Assembly (NCBI GenBank): GCA_028274465.1
Contig: CM051456.1
Coordinates: forward strand, 85,050,753 to 85,114,752
Origin: Plantago ovata
Taxonomy: Eukaryota; Streptophyta; Magnoliopsida; Lamiales; Plantaginaceae
DNA length: 64,000 nt
Direction of reading: 5' to 3'
Shown here: piece by piece, positions 40,001-53,922 of the stretch
Layout of the letters: each line of letters begins with the position of its first letter
How positions within the stretch are numbered: position 1 is the stretch's first letter
The notes under the pieces: generated by a model
Databases searched by the model: none
The model's input: only the letters and a program-made list of their open reading frames with translations
What the model was told of the DNA's origin: nothing
Made by a program: the position numbers and the translations under genes

Positions 40001-43000
40001 ACATGACTACTTTTGACTCCAATGGTTGGGTATTAGATACAGCCTGTGGCTCACACATTTGTAATAATGTGCAGGGGCTAATTGATCACAGGCTAGTCAA
40101 GCAAGGTGAAATCGACTTGCATGTTGGGAACGACAATCCAGTTGAAGCCAAACGCGTTGGACGCAGCAAGATAGATTTACCTTCGGGACAATGTTTAGAA
40201 CTTGATAATGTTTATTTTGTTCCATCCATTGTCAGAAATATTATTTCCATTCCATTGTTAGACAATATGGGTTTATCCTTTCGATTTGCGAATAATACTT
40301 GTTATTTTTCATTAAATGATCAGTATTATGGAAAGGCTCGCTTGGTGAATGGTTTATATATTTTGCAAAGTAGTCTACCTTTATTTCAAATACATAACAA
40401 ACAACCGTCTTCAAGTAAGAAGAATAATCCATCTTATCTATGGCATTGTCGGCTAGGCCATATCAATGAAACACGGATTCAAAGACTAAGGAAGTTGGAC
40501 TACTTAGAACCATTTGATTTCGAATCATATGGTACATGTGAATCTTGTGTTAAGGGAAAGATGACGAACAAAACTTTTGTTGGACAAGGTGTTCGTGCCA
40601 CTCGCTGCTTAGAGCTCATACATACCGATGTATGTGGACCGTTTAAAGTCCATGCGCGTGGGGGTTATCCTTAATTCGTTACCTTTACTGACGATTTCTC
40701 AAGGTATGGATATATTTATCTTATGAAGAATAAATCCGAGACCTTTGGGAAATTCAAGGAGTTTAGGAATGAGGTCGAGAATGAATTGAACCTAAGGATA
40801 GTCACTCTTCGATCAGATCGAGGAGGTGAATACCTTAGTGAAGAATTTATCGATTACTTGAAGGAAAATGGGATTCAATCGCAGTGGACTCCTCCTGGAA
40901 CACCACAGTTAAACGGTGTGTCTGAGAGGAGGAATCGAACCCTGTTAGACATGGTAAGATCAATGATTGGATTCTCGACTCTTCCAAAGTATCTGTGGGG
41001 ATATGCAATACAAACTGCAATCTACATTCTGAACCGTGTACCATCTAAATCAGTGGAGAAAACTCCTTATGAGTTATGGAAGGGAAAGAAGCCTTCTCTA
41101 GGCTATCTTAGACCTTGGGGCTGTCCTGCGATAGTCAAGCTGATGCTCACTGATAAGTTAGATGCCAAGGGTGTCAAAGTATATTTCATAGGATGTCCTC
41201 GTCAGACGAGAGGCTATGAATTCTATCATGTTGAAGATCACAAGGTGATCGTGTCTAGAAACGTGAAGTTTTTAGAAGCTGAATACCTCGAAGAAGAGAG
41301 GTTAGATGATATGATAGAACTTGAAGAAATTCAAGACTTTGACACCCGCGAACATGAGGTCTCAAAATCTTCTGATTTGGACTCAAGTTCAGTGGGAGCT
41401 TTCGAAGCAGACAAGGGTGATGATATGACACTTGCTAGGCATGTCATAGTCAGTGGGAGTCCTGTGATTAGATCAACAGTTGAAACCACACCTATAGAAC
41501 CCGTTGTCAACCAACCTGTGCATCAAGTTGCACAAGAGCAGCCTTCCGCAAGGGAACAGGGTCGCGCCCAACGACCAGATGCATCAGTACCCACTGATAA
41601 TGTTCGTGTTACACGAAGCCAGAAAAGAAAAGCACCAGAACAAGTCGAGCTCCGTAGGTCGAAGAGGATCCTAAGAGGACCTCAGAAGCAAAGCCTTATG
41701 ATAGAAGACATCAGTGAACTTGATATCGGTCTATCAGATCGTGAAGATCCCGAGACCTACAAAGAGGCAATAATTGATATTGACTCAGACAAATGACAAG
41801 AGGCCATGGAATTAGAAATGGATTCAATGTACCAGAACCAAGTTTGGAACTCGGTAGACTTGCCCCAAGGGGTTAGACCAATTGGGTGCAAATGGGTCTT
41901 TAAACGAAAGACAGATGCCGATGGCAAGGTACAAACGCACAAAGCTAGGCTTGTGGCGAAAGGCTACACGCAAAGGTATGGCATCGATTACGATGAAACC
42001 TTTTCACCAGTAGCAAAATTGAAGTCCATTCGAATTCTACTTGCGATAGCTGCCTACTATGATTATGAGATCTGGCAGATGGATGTAAAGACAGCCTTCC
42101 TCAATGGCAACCTTGAGGAAGAGGTCTATATGGTACAGCCGGAAGGTTTTATTAGTAAAACAAGGCCAACTGCTGTATGCAAATTACAAAGATCCATCTA
42201 TGGGCTAAAGCAAGCGTCAAGGAGCTGGAATATCCGTTTTGATGAAGCCGTCAAATCGTTTGACTTCATCAGAAGCAAGGAAGATCCCTGTGTCTACGCA
42301 AGACACAGCGACAAAGGAGTTGTTTTTCATGATCATTTATGTAGATGACATTTTGATCATGGGAAACAATGTCTCTATGCTAGAAGAGACTAAAGTTTGG
42401 TTATCAAGTACCTTCTCGATGAAGGACTTGGGTGAAGCGAACTACATCCTAGGGATCAAGATCTTTAGAGATAGATCCAAGAGGATGTTGGGAATGACAC
42501 AGTCCACCTACATCGACAAAATACTGAAGCGTTATAAGATGGACGACTCAAGGAGAGGCTTTCTCCCAGCTAGGCATGGGATTGTCTTATCAGTTAAGGA
42601 TGGTCCTAAAACTGATGAAGAAAGAAATGCAATGAGTCGTGTGCCCTATGCTTCGGCAGTAGGGTCTATAATGTATGCAATGAATTGCACAAGGCCCGAT
42701 GTGGCATACGCGCTTAGTGTCACTTGTCGACACCAACAGAATCCAGGAGTACCTCACTGGACTGCTGTGAAGAACATTCTTAAGTACCTTAGACGGACTA
42801 AAGACATGTTCTTGGTGTTTGGTGGAGAACCAGAATTAAAGATGTCTGGGTATGTCGACGCTGGTTTTGAATCAGATCCTGATGACTTTAAGTCACAGAC
42901 AGGATACGTATTCAAATTGAACGGAGGAGCTGTCTGTTGGAAGAGTTCTAAGCAAGCCACGGTTGCTGACTCATCCACAGAGGCCGAGTACATTGCTGCA

Positions 43001-43324
43001 TCAGAAGCATCGAAAGAAGCTGTCTGGATTTCAGAGTTCTTGAAGGAATTGAGGGTTGTTCCTGCTCCCAGTCCAATAACGATTTATTGTGACAATACGG
43101 GCGCCGTCGCTCAAGCTAGGGAGCCTAGATCTACAAACAAGAACAAACATGTACTTAGAAAATATCACGTTATACGTGAGATTATAAATAGAGGAGAAGT
43201 TAGTATAGAACGTGTCTCTACCACGGACAACGTGGCAGATCCTTTCACCAAGGTCTTATCAGTGGAAGTCGACTTAAGACATTATGCTAATCTGGGCATT
43301 AGGCATAAAGGTGACTGGCTCTAG
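40001..43324 (+). pseudogene. pol region of the copia element: protease, integrase, RT, RNase H (broken)
   Basis: Copia order: protease (WVLDTACGSHI, near 40028), pre-integrase (LWHCRLGHINETRI, near 40440), and integrase core ([27 protein letters not shown]). A KR-rich spacer ([17 protein letters not shown]) is followed by RT (ETFSPVAKLKSIRILLAIAA, MDVKTAFLNG, GLKQASRSWN, VDDILIMGN), then RNase H (STEAEYIAASEASKEA) and the NVADPFTK end. About three breaks. The last segment (42239-43324) is a long open frame. RT motifs point to Angela/Tork. It ends 14 bases before the 3' LTR, with the purine tract TGGGAGA between. Confidence 0.9.
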
Positions 43325-43338
43325 TCCACGTGGGAGAT

Positions 43339-45412
43339 TGATAGTGTATATGTCCTAGAGACAGCCTTTACTAAGGGCATGGTGCCCTTATAGAGGGCAT
43401 ATATGTACTATTACACAGGTCAACGTAATATAATATATGTTTGTTGCATTTTACTATTGAGTATCGCTTTCATATTTATACTACACCAGGCTGCAGCATG
43501 TCATATCTTTATTACTGTCTGTATTGATATTATACATGTCCCCTCGGATAGATGACCGATCACACAGTTAGTGGGAGCTATGTGAGTTATCATCTATCCC
43601 AAACTCTCCCTAGTCGTGGTTCATCTCGGATGTGGGGGTCTGAATGAACCAGACAAGACTAGTATGCGTGGAGGTTATACTTGTTGGAGCAAGTGTGAGC
43701 CGATCCCACGGCCACGAAACAGATTGTTGGACAATCAAGGAACGTTCCCATAACTGCGCATAGTTGTTCGAAGAAGCTTTATCGAATAATGGAAGTACCC
43801 ACCGGACACTCCCATCGATGTATACTCTACACCGACGTGTCTATGGGAACCGGTGAGTTGTCGAAGTGACGCCATTCGTCCTTTGTACTTGCAGGACTTT
43901 ATCATCACATTTGTTGCCCCATATCCTTGGTGGACCCGTCGATGTCAGCTCTGAATAAGCAGTTGACCTAAGACACGATCCAGGATTATGGCTAAATACT
44001 AATGGGGGGTGATAAGTGATTCTGTGAAGGATTCATCTCTCAAGTGTAGCACAGGAGAGCACTGCTCATAGTCTGCATAGTTGTGTTGGTAAAGTCACTG
44101 GCCAGTGCAAATGATATATTATGATGGTCATAAGTATATCTTAACCAAGCAACTCCCTGAGACGCCCGTGGATGTATTATTGGTATAGACACTTCATCGA
44201 TCCTAGATACATTCGAGCAAGTCAGATGAAGGGACGTTACCATCGCCGCGTTGAGCGCGACAGGCTTCGCAACGAAAGGGTTAAGCTTTGAGAAACCTCT
44301 CAAACGTCCTCACGTATTAATATTGCAAATTGAACCGTCTAGGAATTCCATGTTGCCTAGTCTAGGACTTGCTTAATACGGTGAGGCCCTATGGGTCACA
44401 CTATGTGGTGATTCAGTCTATCAGAATATCCTTGAAGATGGAATCGCAATGATTTGGAATTAATTGTGATTGATGGATTATAATTAATTTGGAATTAATT
44501 ATAATATTTGGTGGCTCAATGATTTGGAATTATTAATTGAATTGGCTAATTAATTGTATTTTATGTAAATACAATTAAAGATTATACTTTGGAAATATAA
44601 TGGAGGTTTGATTAGAAAGGATATGTTAATTTAGAATTAACATATGCACTTGGGCAAAATCTACTTGGAGTTTGAATTGCCTTAGAACTATAAGTGGGTC
44701 CCAAAATTGGGACCCACCTACTGTCCCTAGGGGCGCGCGCGCGCGCATGATGGATAAGGGGAAGGAGTTTGACTCCTTCCTCTATTAGAAGTCCAAGGGA
44801 TAAGTTAGATTTTCCTAATTGAGTTTTAATTTGATTGGGAATGAATCTAGACTTGATATTGGTTTTCCTTGTGCGATAAGAATTAGATTCTTATTCCTTT
44901 ACGAAGTCTAATTGCTTATGCTTTAGGCTTCTATAGACTACTATATATAGTGGACTATTAGAGAGCTTTACACACAGTTTTTAACACAGTTATTCTACCA
45001 AGTTTTCTTAGAGAAAATAAAAGCTCTCCCCTCCTCCCTTAGCCACCCACGCGCGCGCACCACCACCGGAGGAATTGCCGCCCCGTCTTCTTGGTCACAT
45101 AAAGACTATCCTAGCATTCTTCCGATAGGCTGTTCATCTGTGGATACCAAGGTTGAGGTTCTAGGAGCCGGAAACTAACTCTTATTGTCTTGCAGATATA
45201 AGGAGCATTGTAGATATCTTCGACTTCGACGAAGAAGAAGATACACCGGATTATTACGAAGACTTGGAAGCTGCTTTGGATGTAAGGTTAGTCTTCTAAT
45301 TGACGTGTTTATATATATACGACATATGCATAATCAATTAACCTGTATGTTAAGAAAATTTTTGAAATTCCGCTGCGTACCCTAGGGGTAACTCTGACCG
45401 TATTTTCTTACA
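43339..45412 (+). repeat. 3' LTR of the copia element
   Basis: 2,074 bases, partner of 34490-36565, differing by scattered substitutions and small indels (about 2% by eye). TATA box 44942-44949. Confidence 0.93.
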
Positions 45413-48400
45413 GGCTAAGCCCCGAGTTTACAGCATCGGTGGTCATGAAGTTCCTGACGCCGCGAATGTGGTTGAAGGTACGTTACTGATCGCTCAAACT
45501 TCTTCTAAAGCTTTATTTGATCCTGGTGTTACGCATTCTTTTATTGTTGAAGTATTTGCTGAGTCACTCGTTTTACCGTACAAAGTTTTACCCCACGCTT
45601 TAGAAGTATGTACGCCTTTGGGAGCTAGTTTAATCACTAAGAAGTTCATCGAGCGTTGTGAAATTTCTATCCTAGGAAGAACTTTCCCCGCTGACCTTAT
45701 CTTTCTGCCTCTTTCGACCTACGATGTTATTCTGGGTATGGATTGGTTGTCTGAGCACTACGCACAACTGGATTGTCGAACCAAGGCTATATCCCTGGGA
45801 AAACCTGGAGAGGAGAAAGTCGTGTGGAAAGGAGATAAAAGGAAGGATGAGAAGTTTCTGATGTCGGCTATGGAAGCTAGGAAGCTGTACGTGAAGGGTG
45901 CTACCTGCTTTTTGGCGTATCTGATCAATAAACCTAAAGATCAACCAAAAATCGAGGAAGTTAGGGTGGTTAAGGAATTCAAGGGTGTTTTCCCTGAGAA
46001 GTTGGATTCCGTACCCCCTGAACGAGAAGTGGAATTTAGTATTGATCTGGTACCTGGCACCGCACCCATTTTGAAGTCACCCTATAGAATGGCACCTGCT
46101 GAGCTTAAAGAACTTAACACTCAACTGCCAGATCTGGTTGATAACGGTTTTGTGAGACCTAGTTCTTCGCCTTGGGGATCACCGGTTCTGTTTGTAAAGA
46201 AGAAGGATGGTAGTATGAGGATGTGCATCGACTATCGAGGTCTGAACCAAGTCACTGTCAAGAACAAGTACCCCTACCCCGTATTGAGGAACTCTTCGAT
46301 CAATTGGAAGGTTCGAAGGTTTACTCGAAGCTAAATCTACGACAAGGCTATTATCAAGTTAGGGTGAGGGAAGAAGACATACCTAAGACTGCTCTGAACT
46401 CGAGGTATGGTCATTATGAGTTTGTAGTGATGCCGTTTGGCCTTACGAATGCCCCAGCTGTGTTCATGGATTTGATGCACCGAGTTTTTCAGCCGTATTT
46501 GGATCAGTTTGTTGTTGTTTTCATCGATGATATTCTCGTTTACTCAAAATCCGAAGAGGATCATGAGAAACATCTTCGAATTGTCTTGGAAACTCTTCAG
46601 AACAACTTGTATGCCAAATTCAGCAAGTGTGAGTTTTGGCTAGATAAAGTACCCTTTTTAGGGCACATTATCTCTGGTGAAGGTTTGGAGGTCGACCCAT
46701 CGAAGATTGAGTCGATAGTTAACTGGAAGAGACCCGAATCTGTCACTGAGGTGAGGAGTTTTCTCGGTTTGGCGGGTTACTACCGCCGTTTTGTGAAGGA
46801 TTATTCGAAGATAGTTGGACCCTTGTCCTCTTTAACAGGGAAAAATCCTAAGTTCGTATGGAGTGACAAGTGTGAGGAAAGCTTTGAGGAGCTGAAGAAG
46901 AGACTGACCACTGCTCCTATACTAGCTCTCCCCGAGGGGACCAACGACTTTGTGGTTTACACTGATGCTTCAAAGGAAGGTTTGGGTTGTGTACTGATGC
47001 AACGGGAAAAGGTGATCGCGTATGCTTCGAGAAAGTTGAAGCCTTATGAAAGAAATTACCCAACCCATGACCTTGAGCTAGCTGCTATAGTCTTTGCCTT
47101 GGGAAAGTGGAGACACTACCTTTATGGTCCTGAGTTCACCATCCTCACTGATCATAAGAGCTTGAAGTATGTGTTCACACAAAAGGAGTTGAACATGAGA
47201 CAACGACGATGGATGGAATTTCTGGGCGATTACAGTTGTACCATCCGATATCACCCTGGTAAGGCCAATGTGGTCGCTGATGCCTTAAGTCGTAGGGTAC
47301 ATGTGTCAAATCTCGAAGTATCCAACTTGTCTTGTATGTTCGCCAATATCACTTTGAGGTATGAGCTGGCAGGTAGAATTCTTGAAGCCTAAGAGCATGA
47401 TGAAGAGCTTCAAGACATCAAAGCACATATCACTGAACCTCGCAATGCGAGATTCTCTGTTGATGAGAATGGAGCCCTAAGGTTTCAAGGTAGATTGTGC
47501 GTGCCTTCTGATGAAGAGCTTAGGCGTCTAATTTTAGATGAAGCTCATAAATCTAAGTACTCGATGCATCCTGGGGGAAACAAAATGTATGAACATTTGA
47601 AGAAGGATTACTGGTGCACCAATATGAAGCGAGATGTTGCACAGTTTGTGCAAAGTTGTTTGGTCTGCCAGCAAGTAAAGGCTGAGCACCAGAAACCGGG
47701 AGGTTTACTACAACCACTCGAGATTCCACAGTGGAAATGGGAGATGATCACTATGGATTTTGTAACTGGTCTACCGGTAGCTAGGGGTGGTTTTGATAGT
47801 GTTTGCGTTATTGTCGATAGGTTGACAAAATCGGCACACTTTCTGCCAGTGAAAACCACCTACACATCCGAAAAGTTAGTCGAGGTTTATCGCGATGAGA
47901 TAATCAAGCTACATGGCACTCCGGTGAGTATTGTGTCTGATAGAGATCCGAAATTCGTTTCGAGGTTTTGGAAGCAAGTACACGAGGGTTTAGGTACTAA
48001 GTTGAATTTTAATACCGCAGCGCATCCGCAGACAGATGGCCAATCCGAAAGGACCATTCAAACTCTAGAGGATCTGTTGAGATTGTGTGTGCTCGATCAC
48101 CAAGGAAGTTGGGCACAACATTTGCCATTGGTTGAGTATGCTTATAATAATAGTTATCAAGCATCGATTGGTATGGCACCGTTTGAAGCACTGTATGGTC
48201 GGAAATGTAGATCACCGTTGTACTGGGATTTGGAGGACCGAATTTCTACACCGGTAGGTGGAGAGAGGACTCTCAATGAGATGATACAAGAAACCTTGGA
48301 AAAGGTTAGGCTTATCCGAGACCGATTGCGAACTGCTCAAAGTAGACAAAAGAGTTACGCCGACAATCGTAGGCAAGATTTGAAGTTCGAAGTTGGTGAT

Positions 48401-48844
48401 TTTGTCTTTCTCAAGCTATCTCCGAGAAAAGGAATTGTTCGTATGGGCCGTAGAGCTAAACTGAACCCTCGGTATGTTGGACCATACGAGATCATTGAGA
48501 GGGTTGGCATTGTGGCTTATCGGTTGCAATTACCCACTACCATTATCAGAATTCACAATGTCTTCCGCGTGTCTCAACTTAAGAAGTATTATCCTGACCC
48601 GTCGCACGTGATTCAACCCGATGAGGTGACTATTGAGGAGGATTTGTCGTATGTGGAGCAACCGGTTCGTATTCTAGACCAAAAGGTACATCAACTCCGT
48701 AATAGGCAAATCAAGCAAGTAAAGGTTATGTGGCGAAACCATCAGTACGAGGAGGCAACCTGGGAAAGCGAGGATGACATGCGCCGACAGTATCCCGAGC
48801 TCTTCAACTTTTCAGGTGCGAATTTGGGGACCAAATTCTTTTAA
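45413..48844 (+). pseudogene. pol region of chromovirus B (broken)
   Basis: Resumes after the copia insertion. Protease ([10 protein letters not shown]), RT ([24 protein letters not shown]), RNase H ([12 protein letters not shown]), integrase ([43 protein letters not shown]) and chromodomain ([14 protein letters not shown]). Two to three breaks in all. Nearly the same as pol of copy A. The integrase-chromodomain part from 47495 is open to the end. Confidence 0.92.
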
Positions 48845-49038
48845 GGGGGGAAGAGTGTAACACTCCGTTGTTTTATTTATTTATTATTTTATTATTTAAT
48901 TTATTTATTTTATTATTTAATTATCAGAATAAATTATATTTAATTTATTTCCTGCGCGTTCGAGTTCGTCATTGGATAGTTCGCGTAGAATTAATTCCAT
49001 TCGTTGCGTGTTGAACCGAGCTAGCAAGATTGTCCGTT

Positions 49039-49119
49039 TGGGCCCAGACCGGACTGCATTTTGGCCCAATTCTTCTCGGCCCAATTCTGATGGCCCATTT
49101 CATTTAACCTTAACCCTAA
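49039..49119 (+). promoter_or_regulatory. Site-II cluster in LTR B
   Basis: TGGGCCCA at 49039-49046, GGCCCA at 49063, 49078 and 49092, then TAACCCTAA at 49111-49119; corresponds to 4786-4881. Confidence 0.55.
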
Positions 49120-50363
49120 CCTAATTCTCATTCTTTCATCATCACCCCACGCCACCATACTGAGAGAGAAAGAAGAAAAGAAAAAAGGGGAAAACTCTCT
49201 GCTCCTCTCTCGATCCATCCTCACCTCCACCGAACACCACCACCGTTTGGCCGCGCCGCCGTCGCGTCGCCTCCGTCCAGCTCACCGCCGGTCCCATGCT
49301 CCGATCCGTTCTCCGTTCATCCGCGCTGTTTTCTATTCCGATCCGCCCGTGCCGATTCACCCGCGCCGCCGGCCCGTCGATCTCCGTCTGGCCCTGTTCC
49401 GACTCCGTTCTGTTCGTCCCATTCGAGTGTCTTTTGCTCCGCTCCGGTTCCGTCCCCACCGCCCAAGCTCCGATCGAGCTCTGTCGCCGCCGTTTCGATC
49501 TATCTGATCCGATCCCGGTCGTGCTCCGTTTATGTTCTACCCCTCCCGTCCATTCCGATCCGGTATACATCTCGGTAAGTGCGTGCCTCTATTTTGCTTT
49601 GCTGAAATCGGTTAGTGTTTAAGATCCTGTTTTGATTTCGTTGCCCCTTTTGATTCGTAGTTCGCTTCCCGTTTCCGTTCAGTCCCGTACGCGTGCTATT
49701 GTCCGGTTTCGATCTATTCCAGTCTGTTCTCTCCGTCCGGTTCCACCGAAGGTAGTACTCTATTTCCTTTTTCGTTTTCTTCCTTCCCCTGTTATTCCTA
49801 TTTTACCCCTGCTGCCTTTGACCTCGTATTTGAACCGAGAACCGGGACCTAGGATAGTTTTCGTTGTCGTTGTTGTTGGACTATTGATTCGTTGTTTGAC
49901 CTCGTATGTTGACGTGTTGGACTTGTTTGATTTCGAAAAGCTGACTGGACCTTAGTGTATTAATCTGAACCTTGAGGACTTGTTTGAGTATCGTGGAATT
50001 TGAAAGGACCTTTTTGCAAATTGTCTTTGACCGTCTTGACTGAGGACTAATTTGAAAGACTTTTTTTTTTAGGACTGTGGTGCAAGTGTAAAGGGCAGTT
50101 GGACTTGATTGTGTTTTCTGAAAACAAAAAGGACTTTTCTGCAATTACTATGCGAGGGTAGTTTGGTAATTTTACTGTCTTGGACTAAACTGTTAAAACA
50201 AGTATTCGCTAAGGACTGTTCTGGAAGTTTTGGAAAGTGTAGTACTGTTTTTCAATTTACCTCTGAGGGTACTTTAGTAATTTCCAGAGAGTAAAAAAGT
50301 GTTTTCTGAAAACTACCCAACTTAAATAGTTTCTGTCTTGTTGCTTTGTAACTGTTGACTTGC

Positions 50364-50418
50364 TAGCTGAGTTGGTTAGGTATTCTTTGACTAACTTAGA
50401 GGTCCTGAGTTCGAACCC
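50364..50418 (+). other. tRNA-like A-box/B-box segment, LTR B right
   Basis: TAGCTGAGTTGG (50364-50375) and AGTTCGAACCC (50408-50418); this copy has the better B box of the three. Confidence 0.62.
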
Positions 50419-51192
50419 TCCCTTAGCCGTTCTGCTACCTCTCTTTGTTTTGTCTTTCGATTCGACTCTAGATGGTAACACTAGGTTATGTTTAGGTTCT
50501 TTGTTGTTCGCTGCACCGTCATTCAAGTCTTGATTCCGTGATCTAGGGCTTTACTCTATAAGGTGAGTGTTCACCCCAAAACTTATCTATTTGCGAAAAA
50601 CTGGAAGGCAATGTGATAGCTTGTATCTATTAATATATGTCTGTTATATCGTATGCTTCCGCGTAAAAGTAACTAAGTCCTAAGTATGGCTATTTACTTA
50701 TCTTTGTTTGTTGCTACTTTGTTCTGGATTAACTCTTCTGCAGGAACACTTCTCGATGTTTCGATATTTGATTATTATATCTGTTTGTTCTGTATCTGTA
50801 TTTGTTCTGTCTGTTTCTGTGTGACCGGTCGATTAGGTCGTAATTAGGTAGACTTGGGTAGTGAGGACTATCGAGTTTGCTTGGTTATTGCCTAGTCTAA
50901 TCCCTTTTAGGCGCGAGGCAGAAGTCGCTGAGGTCTATTAGGGTCGTAGGTTCTGTTTCCCTAAAGTACACGGGGTTTCTGTTTCTGTCCGGAGTTGTAT
51001 ACCCTCTGGAGGGAGCTATAAGGGCAATCTGGGAGTAGGAGTAACAAGGCGGGCTGCACTAACGGACTTTGACTTATCTGTTTTGTCTTTCTGTTATGTT
51101 ATCTGTTCTATTTGCTATTTTATCTGCTGCAAATGATTTTGTTTTCAAACTGTTTACTTTTCTTTTGTTACCTTAGAACCTCACTGAGATCC

Positions 51193-52395
51193 TGATGAAC
51201 TGGTTTAGAACTTGTCAGATTCTATTTAATCAAATAAATTTGTATTGAGCCAAAGGCAATTCACAACTACAACGAAAACCGTAGTGTAGCAGTAAAATAA
51301 CCTCGAGTGTCATTCTCTAAGGACTATAACTAGCTTTATCTAATCTAACTTAAGAATATAAAATCAATAAACTACTTAGGAAAGGTTTTTCTTATCAGAT
51401 AATGGAGGCTGGTGATAGTATGGTCATTCAAAGCATAGCAGGTTAATAATCATGCATGAGGTACTCGGTTTTGCATGGAGATCTTTGATCGATGAATTGT
51501 CCAATTGTGTTCCATTATTATTCAACACTACGAAGATAGAGGTTTTAGATAGATCAAAGAAATAAAGCAATAACTCAAAGTATAATGCGCGATATAGCCA
51601 TTAGCATAATTATTAACCCTTCGCTAAGAAATCACATACTATCACCAACGAGAAGTTTAGCTACTCATAGATGTCATGCAATCAACAGAAATCATAGCAA
51701 GATTGAATGAAAACATGTTGAAAGATAAATAAATATAAATAGAAAAACTGTAAGATACAATGTTACCGAAGATTGTCAATCTCCGAAGAATCGCGATCTT
51801 ACAAGCTCCAAAACGCTAAGAAAAAGTATCTCCTAAGCTAAGAATCCCCAGAACAGGCTCCGGAGAATTCCTACCTAAAACTAATGAGAAAGGTGAGAGA
51901 AAAGGTCTGGAAAAGTATGAAAAATGGAGAAAACTGAGCAACTATATGTAGGCATTCGGCAGGTGTGGGCGAGTGGCCCCACACACCGGGCGATTCCCCG
52001 GGTGTGGGGCGATTCGCCCCACGTCCCGGGCGACTCGCCCGGGAGGTTCTGTCGGCTGAAACGCGTTTTCGACGCGTTTTTTGATTTATTTTCCTTTTCG
52101 GACTCGGTTTTTACCTTCTAGTGACCTTTTAGCCTTCAAACTCGACCCCTAGACTTCAAATCCTATCCGGAATCTTCTAGACACTCCAATTAGGCCTCGG
52201 AACACCAATTCCTTGTCTACTTCAATATAATTGCCCGGAAAACCTCGTTTTTCACCCAAAACCTGTAAAATACAAACTAAAGGGAAACGTGACACTATTC
52301 TAATAAAATGCACTAAAATATAGCTAAATTAACATAGAGGATAGCTAAAATAGGTGAAAAAGACTCAAATGAAAGTGTAAAATACACGTTCATCA
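51193..52395 (-). repeat. 3' LTR of Athila-3
   Basis: TGATGAACTGG...GTTCATCA. TATA-like TATATGTA near 51944 and GC-rich dyads at 51962-52045. Single copy in the window, so no age from LTR comparison. Confidence 0.88.
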
Positions 52396-53922
52396 AACTC
52401 CCCAAACCGAACATTTGCTTGTCCTCAAGCAACTAAGCTAGACTCTAATGCAAAAAACAATGCAACACAAAAAAGGGAGTCTCATGCCAAATGAAATGAA
52501 CTAATCTATTGAATCTATCAAAAAACATATGAACAAGAACCATAAAAGTCATAACATGAATATATGTTGAAGAATGCCTCGATTGACTCATACACAATCA
52601 CATAAGCATTTATGTCAAGACAAGATAGCCTCTCGTAACATTCTCTACCTGGACCTAGTCAGTGACGACGTAATGAAACATGTTAGAATACGAATGGTTG
52701 TCCCGTGCCTATGAAACTGAGGACTTACTGCTGTTCACCAAGTTAAGACTTTTCCTCAAAGAGGTCGAACCAATACTGGCTCTCATCAAACGAAGGAGGG
52801 TTCCCTAAAAAAGATAACACTCCCCTATTCTACCCATCTCTCAAGCAAAGTCTTAAGTTATTCACCACTTCCTGAATGGCAGGACGAGGGTGGTCTAGAA
52901 CAGATGACGCTCAAACAAACAAAAGATAAAAATTACATCACGATTACGAACATTACAAGAATTGGAAAATGAGACACAACACTTTGCTAAACTACTTTTT
53001 GGATCTTTTTTTTTTTGACCCTTTCTTGCTTTTTTGGGGTCTTTTCTTTTTTTTCTTTTTTTTTTCCTTTTCCAGTTTTCTTTTCTTTTTTCTGGAATTT
53101 TTCTTCTTCTTTTTTTTCGATTTTTTTTTTAGCCAGCAGTAGCACAACGAAAAAAGAATAAAATGACTCACAAACGACTTCCCCAAACCTATTCGAAAGA
53201 ATAGGTTGGAGTACAAAATTTACAAAAAGGAAAAATAAACTCACAACACACACTAAAAACGAAAACAAGTCTGATGATAGCGTAACCCCCTCCCCAAACC
53301 TATTCGAAAGAATAGGTTGCAAACAAAGGATCACACAATCTCACACTACCTCCTTCCTAGGCATTTAGCAATCGCAAAGCAAGGTGAAGACTTGTTGCCC
53401 CTTAGGTACATAATTACTCGGGAAAACAACCATAAGATCCTAACATGCATCATCCTATTATAAAGGCCTTCGTGAACCGCAGTAGAGAAAACACCACTAA
53501 GCGATGTCGAGACTACCAAACTTAACTAAGTGCAATACACAATTGTGACAAGCCAAGCGAGAAAAACCTCAAACAAATTCATAGAGATGAAGCATACGAT
53601 TAATGTCATAATTAGTTAATCTACCCAATAAAAAAGTTCAAAAAAATTTGGCAATAAACTCCACATAAAACATGCAAGACTATCCTAGGATGAATGTAGT
53701 GTATGCAACTAAAAACTAAGAAAGCGGTAAACGTGCAAATGCAAATGCAAACAAAAAACAAGATACCAATCAACACAAAGCCAAACAATACTTAACATCA
53801 CGGTTCACATCCCATCCCCCTCATGAAACTTAAGCTAGTCCCTAGCAAAAGAGAATGAGTAAATAAAAAGTGATACTAGATGTTACCGAACGGTTTGGCC
53901 TCGGTCGGCTGAGAGTGGACAT
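52396..53922 (-). other. 3' non-coding region of Athila-3
   Basis: Polypurine tract (52396-52407), conserved tract (about 52640-52800), purine tract (53000-53130), and the two 22-base hairpins at 53186-53207 and 53297-53318. No gene. Confidence 0.8.

Larger units (their letters stand above)
34490..45412 (+). mobile_element. Ty1/copia retrotransposon, Angela/Tork-type
   Basis: 10.9 kb plus-strand element with LTRs 34490-36565 and 43339-45412 (TGATAGTG...TTACA/CTACA) and a perfect 5-bp target duplication GGCTA (34485-34489 and 45413-45417). The empty site is seen in chromovirus A at about 1161-1170. Primer site TGGTATCAGAGC at 36567-36578. A very long leader (36566-39113) precedes gag and a pol in copia order (protease, integrase, RT, RNase H). 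It has about five breaks. The LTRs agree at roughly 98% by eye, so it is a recent insertion. RT/RNase H signatures and the 2-kb LTR fit Angela/Tork. Confidence 0.93.
30438..51192 (+). mobile_element. Chromovirus B, Ty3/gypsy Tekay/Del-type (split)
   Basis: Second chromovirus copy. Truncated 5' LTR (30438-32308), primer site TGGTATCAGAGC (32311-32322), extra ORF (32574-33014), gag (33382-34489), pol with chromodomain (45413-48844), polypurine tract, and 3' LTR from 48856, cut by Athila-3 at 51192. The copia element (34490-45412) lies between gag and protease. It has about three breaks besides that insertion. In pol it is very similar to copy A, so the two are close relatives rather than ancient cousins. 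Confidence 0.92.
48856..51192 (+). repeat. 3' LTR of chromovirus B, left part
   Basis: Begins TGTAACACTCC after the purine tract. It lacks the hAT insertion of LTR A, so it preserves the empty site. The promoter cluster is at 49039-49119. Cut at 51192 by Athila-3 inside CACTGAGATCC; the remaining few hundred bases are outside the window. Confidence 0.92.
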